Assembly (NCBI RefSeq): GCF_017942225.1
Contig: NZ_JAGKSD010000002.1
Span: 62,001-126,000, forward strand
Direction of reading: 5' to 3'
Origin: Corynebacterium sp. Marseille-P3884
Lineage (GTDB): Bacteria; Actinomycetota; Actinomycetes; Mycobacteriales; Mycobacteriaceae
DNA length: 64,000 nucleotides
The notes under the pieces are model-generated. The model searched no databases and was not told the origin of the DNA. It worked only from the letters and a program-made list of their open reading frames with translations. Positions 9,341 through 23,586 of the stretch are shown piece by piece; within the stretch, counting starts at the first letter, position 1; each line of letters opens with the position of its first letter. A program made the position numbers and the translations under genes.

Positions 9341-10937
9341 GGATCTCCTTGAATGCGTCGCTCAAATCGCCGTTGATCGCGTCGAAGACGGCACCACCGG
9401 TGACGTCGGCAAGCTCCTGCATTTGGTCTGTCTGCGCCTCACCGTAGAGGATGACGAAGACTGGGATGCTTCCCTTGCCATTTGTTGCCGCGGCGTAATC
9501 CTTCTTGAATTGGTCGAAGGAGCGTCCCGCAGTCATCGCGCCGTCGCTGAGCAGAACAATCGAGCTGATGCCGGAAGCCGGGTCGGTCTTTTCGGTGACC
9601 TCCATGAGAGTGTCGTAAATATTGGTCCTGCCAGATGCCTTCAGGTCGTCGACATAGGTCTGGAATTTCTGCTTCGCCGCAGCATCAGTGGTGCTGAAAG
9701 TGCCCGTGACCGGCTCATGCGGAGTGTCGGAGAAGGACTGGAACGTGACCTGCTCCCCGTCACGAAGCGCGACGTTGCCGGTGTCCGTCGACGCAGAACC
9801 GTCGATGAAGGACGTCATGATCTGCTTCAGCGAATCCAGGCGCTCGCCCTCCATCGAACCGGAGGTATCCAGAACGAACGAGGTCGTGCCACGGCGGCGG
9901 TATTCGTTGTTGTACCGCTGCACCAGCGCGGCGACCGTATCCTGGCTCGCCGGGAACGGGAGCTCAATCACGGTCTGGTCGCCGAGCTCCGCCGGTAGAT
10001 TGTCGACATCTCCCACCGGACGTCGGAAGGAATCGGCGATCTCCTGCTGGTGATCCAACATCCAGTCAGCCAACGCCTTGACCTGGTCCTGCGCACCTTC
10101 GTGCTTCGGATGAGTCAACGTGGACAGCGGGTAATCAGCGGAAACAACACCGTCAGCGGGCACGATCACCTCGATGGCCGCACCGTCCTTGCGCATCTGG
10201 TGCAGGGTCGACTCATAGTTCACGATCGCGTCGGCCTTGTCGGGGTCCGCTTGGAAAGACTCAGCGAGCCAACCGGAGGAACCGGAGACCATCGATTGCG
10301 CCTGGAAGAGCTCGTGCAGACGTGGGCCGACCTTGGCGATGTCTTCGTCCGAGAGCGCCGAGCCGGTATCGGCCATCGCGGTCGCCACAGACACCAGCGC
10401 CGAGAAGCCGGAATTCGATGCCGACGGGTCCGTCATGCCGAAGGTGAACTTACCCTCGCGCGCGGCATCGGCGAATTCGCCCCACGTCGGCTGCTTTTTG
10501 TCCCAGCCGAGTTCTTTCGCTTTCGACTCCTGCACGCCGAAGGCGACAGGGCTCGTCGCGATCTTGGTCTCGTCGGCGAGCGCACCGCGGGCGCCGATCA
10601 GATCCATGTAGCGGTTCGTGGCCAGCCACGTCGCGTCGATAGCGTTGTCGTATTTGCCGTGTTTGAGGTCCTGCGAGTTCTGCAAGGTACCGGCCGGGAA
10701 CTCGAGACTGATCGGGAAGCCGAGCTCCTCCGACGCCTGCTGAACAAGCGGCTCGAGATCCTTTAGCTCAGTAGCGGCGAGGATGCTCAGTTCTTCCCCG
10801 CTGCCGCTACCTTTACCGCCGCCGCCGAAGCCACCGAAGCCACCCCCACCGTTGCCGTCGCCGCTGCCGGTCAGCCCGCAAGCAGTGAGCACAGCTCCGG
10901 TCAGAAGTGTCAACAGCAGTGCTAGTAGTTTTTTCAT
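9327..10937 (-). CDS. Lipoprotein with solute-binding-like domain fused to a von Willebrand A domain
   Basis: 536 residues. A lipoprotein signal ends in the lipobox LTAC (Cys about residue 20), followed by a Gly-rich linker. Residues about 50-330 look like a type II periplasmic binding protein (SILAATELKDLEPLVQQASEELG, KYDNAIDATWLAT). The C-terminal 190 residues are a VWA domain with an intact MIDAS motif DTSGSM near residues 358-363 and a later LLSDGAMTAG block. It should sit on the outer face of the membrane and bind a metal-dependent ligand. It overlaps the XpaC-like gene downstream and the next binding-protein-like gene upstream (4 bp), forming a three-gene unit. No ABC permease is nearby. 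Confidence 0.8.
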   Translation of the reverse strand: MKKLLALLLTLLTGAVLTACGLTGSGDGNGGGGFGGFGGGGKGSGSGEELSILAATELKDLEPLVQQASEELGFPISLEFPAGTLQNSQDLKHGKYDNAIDATWLATNRYMDLIGARGALADETKIATSPVAFGVQESKAKELGWDKKQPTWGEFADAAREGKFTFGMTDPSASNSGFSALVSVATAMADTGSALSDEDIAKVGPRLHELFQAQSMVSGSSGWLAESFQADPDKADAIVNYESTLHQMRKDGAAIEVIVPADGVVSADYPLSTLTHPKHEGAQDQVKALADWMLDHQQEIADSFRRPVGDVDNLPAELGDQTVIELPFPASQDTVAALVQRYNNEYRRRGTTSFVLDTSGSMEGERLDSLKQIMTSFIDGSASTDTGNVALRDGEQVTFQSFSDTPHEPVTGTFSTTDAAAKQKFQTYVDDLKASGRTNIYDTLMEVTEKTDPASGISSIVLLSDGAMTAGRSFDQFKKDYAAATNGKGSIPVFVILYGEAQTDQMQELADVTGGAVFDAINGDLSDAFKEIRGYQ

Positions 10938-12118
10938 TTCTCCTGCTCCTCCTGGTTGCGGGGCGGAACGGTGCCGTAGCGCATGCCCACGCCTTCGATG
11001 AGTGATTCAAGTCGGTCGTAATTGGGCGGATCCACCGACGAGACGTAATTGGACGGCGGTGGCAGTTGTTTCTCTTCCAATGCCGTGGTCAGGTAATCGT
11101 TACTGGACGGGCGGAAGCCGTGCTTGGCAGCGAGCTTCTGCAGCTGCTCATCGGTAGACAGCAGCCGGCCGAGCTCTTTGCCTTCCGCGCTGATGCCGAC
11201 GAGCCCGTGGTTGGCCAGCACCGTCGGATCGAGCTGCAGCAGCACCATGTCGTCTTTGATGCGCGAATTCGGCTTCATTTTCTCGCCGAGGAATTGCGCC
11301 TCATAAACCAGGACCATGGGCGCTGATCCCATACCTTGGCTCAGGTAGTCGTTGAACGGCCCGGCAGAAGACGACTGGGTGTAGCCCTGGCCGGTGAAAT
11401 ATGGCGAAATCTGTTCGGTTAGCCATTTCACGTCGTTGGCTTTGTCCGGTTCGCGCTCACCGAATTGCCACGCGAGGATGGACAGGAACATCGCCGCCGA
11501 GTTAGAAGTGCGGATATCCGTCGTGGAGATCTGCACATTGCGCGGCGAGGGGAAGGTGTCGCCGAGATCGCGCCAGCGCTTCCCTTCCTTGGTCAGGTCG
11601 ATATAGGCGTTGACGTCCAGAATGTAGCTGTCACCCTCGCGGCGCACCACACCTGCGCCTTCGAGCAGTTCCGCAATCGGCTGAAATGTCGCTACCGCCA
11701 TCGGGGAGAAGAACGGGTAGTCGGTGGAATAGCCGGAGCCTTGGTCGGTGACTTTCTGCGTCGCCGGGCTCGACGACGGGAAGACGAAGTCCTGGTCTTC
11801 CAGCTCCACCTCAGTGGCGATCCGGCGCGAACCGGCGGTATCGATATTGACAGTGAAGCCGAGCTCCGCCAGACGCTCCACAACTTCCGGGTCCTCGAAG
11901 TACTCGCGTTTCTCGGAACCGATTACCCCGTGAATCTCTTTTGTGCCTTTGGCACCGAGGCCTCCCTCAGCGCCGCCGTCACCGCCACCGAATCCGGGGA
12001 TCACGCCCCGTCCCATGAGGACCGCCACAATAGCGACGATCGCCAAAATTATGCCGACGATGACGGAGCATCCGCGCCCACTGCTGTTGGAGCTTCCAGT
12101 GGCCTGTTGTGTGGTCAT
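10934..12118 (-). CDS. Membrane-anchored binding-protein-like extracellular protein
   Basis: 394 residues. A short Ser/Gly-rich start is followed by one transmembrane helix (about 20-40, GCSVIVGIILAIVAIVAVLMG) and a Gly-rich linker. The large extracellular domain resembles a substrate-binding protein (HGVIGSEKREYFEDPEVVERLAELGF, later MAVATFQPIAELLEGAGVV). The ATG at 12118 heads the unit, and its stop overlaps the VWA lipoprotein start. With its two partners it probably forms a surface complex of unknown role; no catalytic motif is visible. Confidence 0.72.
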   Translation of the reverse strand: MTTQQATGSSNSSGRGCSVIVGIILAIVAIVAVLMGRGVIPGFGGGDGGAEGGLGAKGTKEIHGVIGSEKREYFEDPEVVERLAELGFTVNIDTAGSRRIATEVELEDQDFVFPSSSPATQKVTDQGSGYSTDYPFFSPMAVATFQPIAELLEGAGVVRREGDSYILDVNAYIDLTKEGKRWRDLGDTFPSPRNVQISTTDIRTSNSAAMFLSILAWQFGEREPDKANDVKWLTEQISPYFTGQGYTQSSSAGPFNDYLSQGMGSAPMVLVYEAQFLGEKMKPNSRIKDDMVLLQLDPTVLANHGLVGISAEGKELGRLLSTDEQLQKLAAKHGFRPSSNDYLTTALEEKQLPPPSNYVSSVDPPNYDRLESLIEGVGMRYGTVPPRNQEEQEK

Positions 12119-12168
12119 GGAAACAGTTTAAGGTGCCGTTCAGCCCCGCGCAGTGAAACTGACGGTAG

Positions 12169-14837
<2,669 letters not shown>

Positions 14838-14904
14838 TGCTCCTTAATTCAGCAGTGTGAAGTTTCAGGTCTAAGAATTCAGTTATCTAGCGTGGGGTTT
14901 CCAG
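14838..14904 (-). promoter_or_regulatory. argR-argG gap with possible ArgR half-sites
   Basis: On the minus strand this short gap contains two TGAATT-type words (AACTGAATTCTTAG and GCTGAATTAAGG), similar to one arm of actinobacterial ARG boxes, plus the argG ribosome site AAGGAGC. A local argG operator would fit ArgR control, but the match is weak. Confidence 0.3.
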
Positions 14905-15411
14905 CTAGTCGTCATCGCTGGGCTCGTTTTGCACCTCGCCCATGAATTCAGCGGCGAGGTCGGCGCCAGTGAGCGGTTCGCGCGCGAGAACGAACACCGT
15001 ATCGTCGCCCGCGATTGTGCCCACGACTTTTTCTAGTGCCACTCGGTCAATGTAGCTTGCCAGGTACTGTGCCGCGCCCGCAGGGGTGCGCAGCACGGCG
15101 ATATTGCCGGTGTGGTCGATGGACACGACGAGCTCCGCGAGCATGCGGCGCAGCTTGTCGCGCGGGCCTTTCGGGGAAGCCTGGAAGGACTGGGCTTCCT
15201 CCCCCACCGCGTAGTACGAGCGCCCACCACCCGTGGGGCGCACCTTGCGTGCCCCGAGTTCGTCGAGGTCGCGCGACAACGTCGCCTGGGTGATGTCGAT
15301 GCCCTCGTCCAGCAGCAGCTCCGACAGCTGCACCTGCGACGACACGCGTGTGTGATCGAGAATGGCCAGGATCTTCGCCTGGCGCACGGCGCGTGAATTC
15401 GGTGTTGTCAT
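14905..15411 (-). CDS. argR: Arginine repressor
   Basis: 168 residues from ATG at 15411, which overlaps the argD stop as ATGA. The N-terminal winged-helix DNA-binding domain contains [24 protein letters not shown]...[18 protein letters not shown]. The C-terminal arginine-binding and hexamerisation domain contains [19 protein letters not shown]. It represses arginine genes with arginine as co-repressor. In C. glutamicum argF lies between argD and argR; here the two genes overlap directly. Confidence 0.95.
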   Translation of the reverse strand: MTTPNSRAVRQAKILAILDHTRVSSQVQLSELLLDEGIDITQATLSRDLDELGARKVRPTGGGRSYYAVGEEAQSFQASPKGPRDKLRRMLAELVVSIDHTGNIAVLRTPAGAAQYLASYIDRVALEKVVGTIAGDDTVFVLAREPLTGADLAAEFMGEVQNEPSDDD

Positions 15412-16595
15412 CGTGTCTCCTCCACACACTCGTTCAGCGTCGCCTCAAGTGCGGCGACAGCGCGGTCAAGCTCCTCGTCCGTGATCGTCAGCGGCGGAGT
15501 CAGGCGCAGCACATTATCCGTCGGCGCATTCAGAATCACGCCATGCTTCAAGCCGACGCGCACCGCGTCTTTCGCCACCGGCGCCGACAAGACGACGCCC
15601 AGCATCAACCCGCGGCCGCGCACATGGTCGACGCCAGCAAGCTTATCGACGGCTCCTGCCAGCCCCTCGCCCTTCTCCTTCACCGCCACGCAGAATGCGT
15701 CGTCGACGATATCCAGCACCGCATTGGCTGCCGCGCAGGCGATGGGATTACCGCCGAATGTCGTGCCATGCGCGCCGGGGGTGAACAGCGCCGCTGTTTT
15801 CGCGTTGGCGACCACCGCACCGATCGGCATGCCGCCAGCCAGGCCCTTCGCCATGGTGACGATGTCGGGCTGCACACCCGCTTGCGTGAACGCGAAGAAA
15901 TCTCCGGTGCGGCCGACGCCGGTCTGCACCTCATCGACGACCATGAGAATCCCATGCTCGTCGCACAATGCGCGGACATCGTTAAGGAAGCCCTCCGGCG
16001 CCGGAATCACTCCCACTTCGCCCTGGATCGGTTCCATAAAGATCGCCGCGACATCGCCCGCATGCTTGTCGACGAGCTCGCGCACATGCCCGATATCGCC
16101 GTAAGCGTAGTACTCAACTCCCGGCACTAACGGCGCGAAAGGCTCCCTTTTCCCGGACTGGCCAGTGAGCGAGAGCGCGCCCATCGTCCGGCCGTGGAAG
16201 CCGTTCTCGGCCGCTAGCACTGTCGTCCGTCCGGTCAAGCGGGAGAGCTTGAATGCCGCCTCATTCGCTTCACCGCCGGAATTGCAGAAGAAGACTTTGG
16301 CCTCCGGGTCACCGAACTTCTCGCGCAGCCGCGCCGCCGCAGTCAAAGCCGCATCCGACCCGAAGAAATTCGAGATGTGTCCGAGCTGGCTCACCTGCGT
16401 CGACACTGCGTCGATAAGTGCTGGATGTCCGTGGCCCAGCGAGTTGACCGCAATGCCGGCCAGCATGTCGACGTAATCGTTGCCGTCAGCGTCTGTCACC
16501 GTCGCGCCGTTCCCCTTGACGAGGTGGAGCTGCGGTGTGCCGTACGTATTCATGAACACGTCGGTCCACTTATTCAGCGCATCCTGGTTGCTCAT
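15408..16595 (-). CDS. argD: Acetylornithine aminotransferase
   Basis: 395 residues, PLP-dependent class III aminotransferase that makes N-acetylornithine. Recognisable blocks are [18 protein letters not shown], the PLP Asp region [13 protein letters not shown] and the Schiff-base Lys in [13 protein letters not shown]. The ATG at 16595 overlaps the argB stop (TGATG); a GTG one codon upstream is a possible alternative. It carries the 11-mer at 15641-15651 and a one-base variant at 16409-16419. Confidence 0.96.
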   Translation of the reverse strand: MSNQDALNKWTDVFMNTYGTPQLHLVKGNGATVTDADGNDYVDMLAGIAVNSLGHGHPALIDAVSTQVSQLGHISNFFGSDAALTAAARLREKFGDPEAKVFFCNSGGEANEAAFKLSRLTGRTTVLAAENGFHGRTMGALSLTGQSGKREPFAPLVPGVEYYAYGDIGHVRELVDKHAGDVAAIFMEPIQGEVGVIPAPEGFLNDVRALCDEHGILMVVDEVQTGVGRTGDFFAFTQAGVQPDIVTMAKGLAGGMPIGAVVANAKTAALFTPGAHGTTFGGNPIACAAANAVLDIVDDAFCVAVKEKGEGLAGAVDKLAGVDHVRGRGLMLGVVLSAPVAKDAVRVGLKHGVILNAPTDNVLRLTPPLTITDEELDRAVAALEATLNECVEETR

Positions 16596-17527
16596 CACTG
16601 CGGATCATCCTTCCTGAACACAGTTCCGTCCGGATAGTTCTCTTTCTCATAATCGTCCGGCAGCACCATTGTGCCCACGCCGCCCATGGTGAGCAGCTCC
16701 AGGAGCACCGAGTGCGGTATCCGCCCGTCAATGACATGCGCTGCGTTGACTCCGCTTTCCACCGCAGTCATGCAGGCTTCCATCTTCGGGATCATGCCCG
16801 AATCCAGATCCGGCACCATGCGGGCGAGCTGACTGAACGTGATCTTGGACAGCAGCGAATCCTTATTCGGCCAGTCGGTGTAGAGGCCCTCTACGTTGGT
16901 GAGCACGACGAGACGTTCTGCTTTGAGCGCCGCGGCGAGCGCACCCGCCGCCGAGTCTGCATTGACGTTGTACACATTGCCGTCATTGCCCGGGGCGATG
17001 CTGGACACCACTGGAATGCGGCCTGCCACGATGATGTCCATGACAGCCGACGGGTTCACGTCGACAATCTCACCGACCAGACCGATGTCCTTCTTCTCAC
17101 CGTCGACCTCGACGTAGCGCTTCTGCGCCGTGAACAGACCGGCGTCTTCGCCGGAGGTGCCTACCGCATACGGACCATGCGAGTTGATGCGCCCCAACAG
17201 GTCGCGGCCGACCTGGCCGAAGAGCACCATGCGCACGACATCGAGGATCTCTGGCGTGGTCACGCGGAAGCCACCGATGAACTCGCCGCCATCGAGTCCC
17301 AACTGCCCCAGCATCGCGGTGATCTGCGGGCCTCCACCGTGCACGACGACCGGCTTCGCGCCAACCGTGCGCAAAAAGACCATGTCCGCGGCGAAAGCAG
17401 ACTTCAAGTCATCGTCGATCATGGCGTTGCCGCCGTATTTCACCACGACGATCTTGTCGCGGTAGTGCTGCAGCCACGGCAGCGCCTCAGCGAGGACGTG
17501 CGCGCGGTCCTGATTGCTCAAATTCAA
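16595..17527 (-). CDS. argB: Acetylglutamate kinase
   Basis: 310 residues if started at TTG 17527, which follows a GGAGGT ribosome site by a normal spacing; the longer open frame to 17653 lies inside argJ and is unlikely. Amino-acid kinase fold with VVKYGGNAM, the acetylglutamate-binding stretch [11 protein letters not shown] and [13 protein letters not shown]. It phosphorylates N-acetylglutamate and is the usual arginine feedback-control point in corynebacteria. It overlaps argD. Confidence 0.95.
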   Translation of the reverse strand: MNLSNQDRAHVLAEALPWLQHYRDKIVVVKYGGNAMIDDDLKSAFAADMVFLRTVGAKPVVVHGGGPQITAMLGQLGLDGGEFIGGFRVTTPEILDVVRMVLFGQVGRDLLGRINSHGPYAVGTSGEDAGLFTAQKRYVEVDGEKKDIGLVGEIVDVNPSAVMDIIVAGRIPVVSSIAPGNDGNVYNVNADSAAGALAAALKAERLVVLTNVEGLYTDWPNKDSLLSKITFSQLARMVPDLDSGMIPKMEACMTAVESGVNAAHVIDGRIPHSVLLELLTMGGVGTMVLPDDYEKENYPDGTVFRKDDPQ

Positions 17528-17543
17528 CAGTGAACCTCCGCTC

Positions 17544-18704
17544 CTACGTCGAGTATTCCGAGTTGATTTCCACGTACGAGTACGACAGGTCCGTGGTGCG
17601 CACACTGGCTCTGCCCGGGCCGCCGGTGCCCAGATCCACGAGCACCTCGACATCTGCCCCGCTCAACTCCACGTCCCGCGCGCCGGGTGCGCCGGTGCTG
17701 TCGACGCACACCGGGGTGCCGTTGAAGGAGACAGTGATCTTCTCCGGAACCATCTCCGCATCCGCCATGCCGACGGCGGCGAGCACGCGCCCCCAGTTCG
17801 GGTCGGAACCGAACATGGCGCATTTGACCAAATTGTCGCGCCCGATGGTGCGCGCGGCGTTGAGGGCCTGAACGTTGTCTGCGGTGCCTTCCACGGTGAT
17901 GACGACACGCTTGGTCACGCCTTCCGCATCAGCTTGCAACTGGCGGGAGAGTTCCTCGCACAGCTCGATGACCGCCTGGGTGAACTCCTGGGAGCTCGGC
18001 TGCACACCCGATGCGCCCGACGACATCGCAATGACTGTGTCGTTGGTGGAGGTCGCACCGTCAATATCGAGTGTGTTGAAGGTTTCTCCGGCCGCTTCAC
18101 GCAGAGCCGAATCCAGCACAGCGGAACTCACCACAGCGTCGGTGGTGATGCATGCGAGCATGGTCGCCAGCGACGGCGCCATCATGCCCACGCCCTTCGC
18201 CATGCCACCGACACTCCATCCATCGCGTGTGACGATGGCTTCCTTAGACACCAGGTCCGTCGTCAGGATCGCCTCCGCCGCGAGATGACCGTGATCGCCC
18301 AGGTTCTCCCCCAGCTTCGAAATGCCGGAGCGGATCGTCTCCATCGGGAGCAGATCGCCGATCAGGCCCGTGGAACACACCGCGACCTCAGTTGGTTTCA
18401 CACCGAGCTCACGCGCCGTGGCCTCTTGCATCTCCACTGCGTCCCGGTCGCCCTGTGCGCCATTGCAGGCATTCGCATTGCCGGAGTTGTAAACCACGGC
18501 GGAAAGCGAGCCGTTATTCAGTGCGTTGCGAGTGACCTTGACGGGGGCCGCAACGACCTTGTTTCGGGTAGTCACCGCAGCCGCGTCAAAGCGCGGGCCA
18601 TTGTTGACCACCAACGCCATATCCGGCTTGCCAGATTGCTTGATTCCTGCTGTGACTCCAGCCGCCGAGAACCCGGCGGGGGCTGTCACACCTGTCGTAG
18701 CCAT
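17544..18704 (-). CDS. argJ: Bifunctional ornithine acetyltransferase / N-acetylglutamate synthase
   Basis: 386 residues. The precursor self-cleaves between Ala and Thr in the motif GATSTNDTV, visible in [20 protein letters not shown]; the new N-terminal Thr is the catalytic nucleophile. It recycles the acetyl group between acetylornithine and glutamate. Located between argC and argB with a 52-bp gap upstream. The presence of argJ means argE is not needed. Confidence 0.96.
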   Translation of the reverse strand: MATTGVTAPAGFSAAGVTAGIKQSGKPDMALVVNNGPRFDAAAVTTRNKVVAAPVKVTRNALNNGSLSAVVYNSGNANACNGAQGDRDAVEMQEATARELGVKPTEVAVCSTGLIGDLLPMETIRSGISKLGENLGDHGHLAAEAILTTDLVSKEAIVTRDGWSVGGMAKGVGMMAPSLATMLACITTDAVVSSAVLDSALREAAGETFNTLDIDGATSTNDTVIAMSSGASGVQPSSQEFTQAVIELCEELSRQLQADAEGVTKRVVITVEGTADNVQALNAARTIGRDNLVKCAMFGSDPNWGRVLAAVGMADAEMVPEKITVSFNGTPVCVDSTGAPGARDVELSGADVEVLVDLGTGGPGRASVRTTDLSYSYVEINSEYST

Positions 18705-18756
18705 GTCACATTCCTTTACTTAAAAATAAGCCGCGCGATGAAAGGCATCGACCCGT

Positions 18757-19800
18757 CTATGGCGCTACCGCCGCCAGGGGAAGACCGTCCGTTTCGTTGA
18801 AACCGAGGGCGAGGTTCATGCACTGCACCGCTGCCCCGCCGGTCCCCTTGGTGAGGTTGTCGATCACTGACGTGACCAGCAGAACACCAGCCGATTCATC
18901 GACCTCGACCTGCATCAGGCACATATTCGTTCCTACGATGTGCTGGGTCTGCGGCTGGCGCCCCTGCGGCAGCAGTCGCACGAATGGTTCGCCCGCGTAG
19001 AACTCCTCGTAGGCAGCACGCGCATTCTCCTCAGTCACGCCCGGTTTCAACGGCGCGGTGATGGTGGAGAGAATGCCGCGCGTCATCGGCGCCAGCACTG
19101 GGGTGAAGCTCACCGACACTTCCTCGTCGGTCACCTCGGAGAGGTTTTGCACCATCTCCGGGGTGTGGCGGTGCTTGCCGGCGGTTTTGTACGCCTTCAC
19201 CGATCCCATCGTCTCAGCGCCAAGCAGGTCCACGTTGGCCTTCTTCCCCGCACCGGACACACCGGTCACCGAGACGATACTGAACGACGGCTCAACCAAG
19301 CCGCGGGCAGCCGCGGGCAGCGCTGCGAGCGTCGCGCCGGTGGGAAAGCACCCGGGGATGGCGATCCGTTTGGCACTCGCAATCTCCTCGCGGTGGCCCG
19401 GCATTTCCGGAATTCCGTAGGGCCAAAAACCGGCGTGATCGGATCCGTAATATGCAGTCCAGTCTTCCGCGTTTCGGAGCCGGAAATCCGCGGCGCAGTC
19501 CAGCACGAGCGTGGACTCCGGCAATGCAGCACCGATTTCAGCGGAGAACCCGTGAGGCAGTCCAAGGAAGACGACATCGTGTGCGCCCAGCACCTCGACG
19601 GTGGTCTCCTCGATCACGCGGTCAGCCAGTTGCGGAACGTGCGGAAGCACGTCAGCAGCTAATTGACCGGCATTTGAGTTTCCGGTCAACGAACCGATTT
19701 CAAAGGTTCCATCGAGAAAGCGCGGGTGCCCGACGAGCAGGCGGAGAATTTCCCCGCCCGCGTAACCGGTGGCGCCTGCGACTGCGACTTTGATGGTCAT
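18757..19800 (-). CDS. argC: N-acetyl-gamma-glutamyl-phosphate reductase
   Basis: 347 residues. NADPH-binding Rossmann start [19 protein letters not shown] and catalytic cysteine in [18 protein letters not shown]. First gene of the arg cluster. Start ATG at 19800, 56 bp after the pheT stop, so the arg promoter must lie in or at the end of pheT. Confidence 0.96.
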   Translation of the reverse strand: MTIKVAVAGATGYAGGEILRLLVGHPRFLDGTFEIGSLTGNSNAGQLAADVLPHVPQLADRVIEETTVEVLGAHDVVFLGLPHGFSAEIGAALPESTLVLDCAADFRLRNAEDWTAYYGSDHAGFWPYGIPEMPGHREEIASAKRIAIPGCFPTGATLAALPAAARGLVEPSFSIVSVTGVSGAGKKANVDLLGAETMGSVKAYKTAGKHRHTPEMVQNLSEVTDEEVSVSFTPVLAPMTRGILSTITAPLKPGVTEENARAAYEEFYAGEPFVRLLPQGRQPQTQHIVGTNMCLMQVEVDESAGVLLVTSVIDNLTKGTGGAAVQCMNLALGFNETDGLPLAAVAP

Positions 19801-19830
19801 AGCGTCAGGCTACACAGCACCCGCGCCCTT

Positions 19831-19858
19831 TGCAAATAATTCAGCGCAAATAATTTTA
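19831..19858 (-). promoter_or_regulatory. AT-rich direct repeat upstream of argC (possible ArgR operator)
   Basis: GCAAATAATT occurs twice (19832-19841 and 19846-19855) with a 14-bp period. The first copy continues into TTCA, giving TGCAAATAATTCA, which matches one arm of the ARG-box consensus. The block sits 31-58 bp upstream of the argC start and is far more AT-rich than its surroundings; TAAAAT on the minus strand at 19858-19853 could be a -10. ArgR binding is inference. Confidence 0.4.
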
Positions 19859-22390
19859 TGCGCGCATCTCTGCTCCGAATTCCTTCTTCGCTGCCTCTGC
19901 TGCGGCAAGCCGGCCTTCGGATGCTTCGTCCTCGGTGAGGGTGCGATCCGGTGCGCGGAACACGAGCCCGAATGCGAGCGACTTCTTTCCTTCACCCAGG
20001 GACTCGGAGCGGTAGACGTCGAAAAGCGTCACGCCCTCGATGAGGTCGCCGGCATTGTTCTCTAGCGTGCGGCGCACAGACTCAGCCGGGATCTCCTCGT
20101 CCACGACCAGCGCGACATCCTGATGCAGCGCCGGGAAGGACGACAGCACCGGCGCAGGAAGCTTCTCCGCCAACGGCAGTGCGGTCAGGTCGATCTCCAT
20201 CGCGCACGTGCGTGCGGGAAGACCCATTGCCTCAAGCACCTGCGGGTGAAGCTCACCGGCGTGGCCGACCACGAGGTCGCCGCCCTCGACCGCCACAGAC
20301 AGTGCGGCACAACGGCCGGGGTGCCACGGCAATTCCTCGGCGGAAGAGATCTGGAGGTCGACTCCCGCGGCCCGCGCGACGACCTGTGCGGACTCGACGG
20401 CATCCGACCATGTGTAGGCGCGCCCGTCACCCCACGGACCTTCGAGCTCCGTATTGCCCGTCGCCACAGTCGCGGCGTGAAGGTGCTGCAGCGGCAGCGA
20501 AGCGATGAGCTCTTCGATCTCGGCATCAGCCGGACGCTGAGCGACGCTCGGCATCGGCGAAGAAGCAGCCAACTTGTAAGCGACCTGTGCGACGGAGAAC
20601 AGCGACAGGTCGTTGCGTCCACGTGCGACATTGCGGCCGACCGCTTCAAGCATTGCCGGCAGAAGCGTCGTCGCCAAGACGCCATAGTCAGCGTCGAGCG
20701 GGTTCTGCACCGTGACAACGCGGCGACGGTCGTCGTCGGCCTCCAGACCCCAGGTGTCGAGCACCGTATTGGACATGAACGGCGTCGGGATGACCTCCGC
20801 GTAGCCGGAGTAAGCCAGCGAGTGCGTGACAGCACGGCGACGGCGTTGCAGCGGCGACAGGCCACGGCCTCCGCGCGGGGTCGGCAGCTCAAGCGGAATT
20901 TCGTCGAGACCCTCAAGTCGGACGATCTCTTCGATCAACTCCACCGGCTCGTTCAGGTCGGTGCGCCACGTCGGCGGAGTCACGGAAAGAACGGTCTCGC
21001 CATTTTCCTCGGTCTGCTCGACAGAGCAGCCGACCTCCTCGAGGCGCTTGACCACGGTCTCAACCGAGTAATCCACACCGATCAGCTCCGACGGCTGCGC
21101 CGCGCGCAGGCGGATCGCGTCGGGCTGCGGTGCATCGCCGACGATCGTGCGCTTGTCGGTGACAGTTCCGCCCGCAATCGAAACGAGCAGCGCGCATGCC
21201 AGATCCAGGGCTACCTCGACGAGGGCGGGGTCGACGCCACGCTCGAAGCGTCGAGAAGCTTCCGAGCTCAACTTGTGGTGGCGTACAGAACGCGCGACGG
21301 TAAGTGCATCCCACGTCGCGGCCTCGAAGAAGACGTCGGTGGTGTCGTCACCGATCTCGGAGGTCGTGCCGCCCATGATCGCGGCGAGCGACTGGATGCC
21401 ATTGTCATCGGAAATGACCACATCACCCGGGGTGAGCGTGTGCTTGACGTGGTCAAGGGTCTCGAATTCTTCGCCACCGGAAGCATTGTGCACCCGCAGA
21501 CCGCCAGCGATCTTATCCGCGTCAAAGGCGTGCATCGGCTGGCCGAGCAGCAGCATGATGTAGTTGGTCACGTCGGTCGCGGCGTTGACAGAACGGATGC
21601 CAGCGAGCATGAGCGCACGCTTCATCCAGAACGGCGCCTGCGCAGCCGGGTCGATGCCTTCGACCTTGCGAACACCGAAACGCAGCGCCTTCGTCGATTC
21701 TTCGACGGTGATCGGCAGAGCGTCGCCTGTGGGCTCCGGCACGGCAGACAGATCAATGCCGCTTATCGACGGCTCCTCCGCCACGTCCGTGTACTCCAAC
21801 CCGAAGGCCGAAGCCACTTCCCTGCCCAAACCGCGTGCGGAAAGAGCGTAGCCGCGGTCCGGCGTGACATTGACCTCGAAGATCGTGTCGTCGAAGCCAC
21901 CGAGCACCTCGCGGGCATCCTGGCCCGGTTCGCCCGCGCCCTCCGGCAGAACGATGATGCCGTCGCTCTTGGAGGTGAAGCCGAGCTCTGCCTCGGAGGC
22001 CATCATTCCGTTAGAGATGTGGTCGTAGGTCTTGCGCGCGGAGATCTCGAAGCCGCCCGGCAGCACAGCGCCCGGCAGGGACACGACCACGAGGTCATTG
22101 AGCTTGAAATTACGCGCACCGCAGATGATGCCCTGCAGCTCGCCGGTGCCGTTGGCATCGCCGACGTTGACCTGGCAGTAGCGGATCGGCTTTTTGAAGT
22201 CAGTGAGCTCCTCGATCTCCTCGACCCGGCCGACAACGAGCGGGCCTGTCGTTTCAGGCAGCGGCTCGTAGCCTTCGGTTTCGAAACCGACGCGCACGAA
22301 GCCGGCATCGAGCTCCTCCGGGCTCACGGACCAGCCAGGGTTACCGGCGTTGTTCAGCAGGGACGTCAACCATTTTTGAGAAATCAGCAT
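19856..22390 (-). CDS. pheT: Phenylalanyl-tRNA synthetase beta subunit
   Basis: 844 residues, normal for the large beta chain. It has the N-terminal OB-fold tRNA-binding domain (VGRVEEIEELTDFKKPIRYCQVNVG), the B3/B4 editing region, the B5 domain and the C-terminal anticodon-binding FDX-ACB domain (LSSFPALHQDVALVVDEEI). Forms an alpha2-beta2 enzyme with PheS, encoded 26 bp upstream. It contains the 11-mer at 21763-21773, where it is read as TCG ATA AGC with the rare Ile codon ATA. Confidence 0.97.
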   Translation of the reverse strand: MLISQKWLTSLLNNAGNPGWSVSPEELDAGFVRVGFETEGYEPLPETTGPLVVGRVEEIEELTDFKKPIRYCQVNVGDANGTGELQGIICGARNFKLNDLVVVSLPGAVLPGGFEISARKTYDHISNGMMASEAELGFTSKSDGIIVLPEGAGEPGQDAREVLGGFDDTIFEVNVTPDRGYALSARGLGREVASAFGLEYTDVAEEPSISGIDLSAVPEPTGDALPITVEESTKALRFGVRKVEGIDPAAQAPFWMKRALMLAGIRSVNAATDVTNYIMLLLGQPMHAFDADKIAGGLRVHNASGGEEFETLDHVKHTLTPGDVVISDDNGIQSLAAIMGGTTSEIGDDTTDVFFEAATWDALTVARSVRHHKLSSEASRRFERGVDPALVEVALDLACALLVSIAGGTVTDKRTIVGDAPQPDAIRLRAAQPSELIGVDYSVETVVKRLEEVGCSVEQTEENGETVLSVTPPTWRTDLNEPVELIEEIVRLEGLDEIPLELPTPRGGRGLSPLQRRRRAVTHSLAYSGYAEVIPTPFMSNTVLDTWGLEADDDRRRVVTVQNPLDADYGVLATTLLPAMLEAVGRNVARGRNDLSLFSVAQVAYKLAASSPMPSVAQRPADAEIEELIASLPLQHLHAATVATGNTELEGPWGDGRAYTWSDAVESAQVVARAAGVDLQISSAEELPWHPGRCAALSVAVEGGDLVVGHAGELHPQVLEAMGLPARTCAMEIDLTALPLAEKLPAPVLSSFPALHQDVALVVDEEIPAESVRRTLENNAGDLIEGVTLFDVYRSESLGEGKKSLAFGLVFRAPDRTLTEDEASEGRLAAAEAAKKEFGAEMRA

Positions 22391-22416
22391 TTTCTACTCT
22401 CCTTCAACCTTCCCTG

Positions 22417-23511
<1,095 letters not shown>

Positions 23512-23586
23512 TCAAAACGCTCACCAGCATACCCGTGCGCTCAAGCTTCCCTGCGCCGAGGCCGTTACGAACGTAGCACTGAAAAT

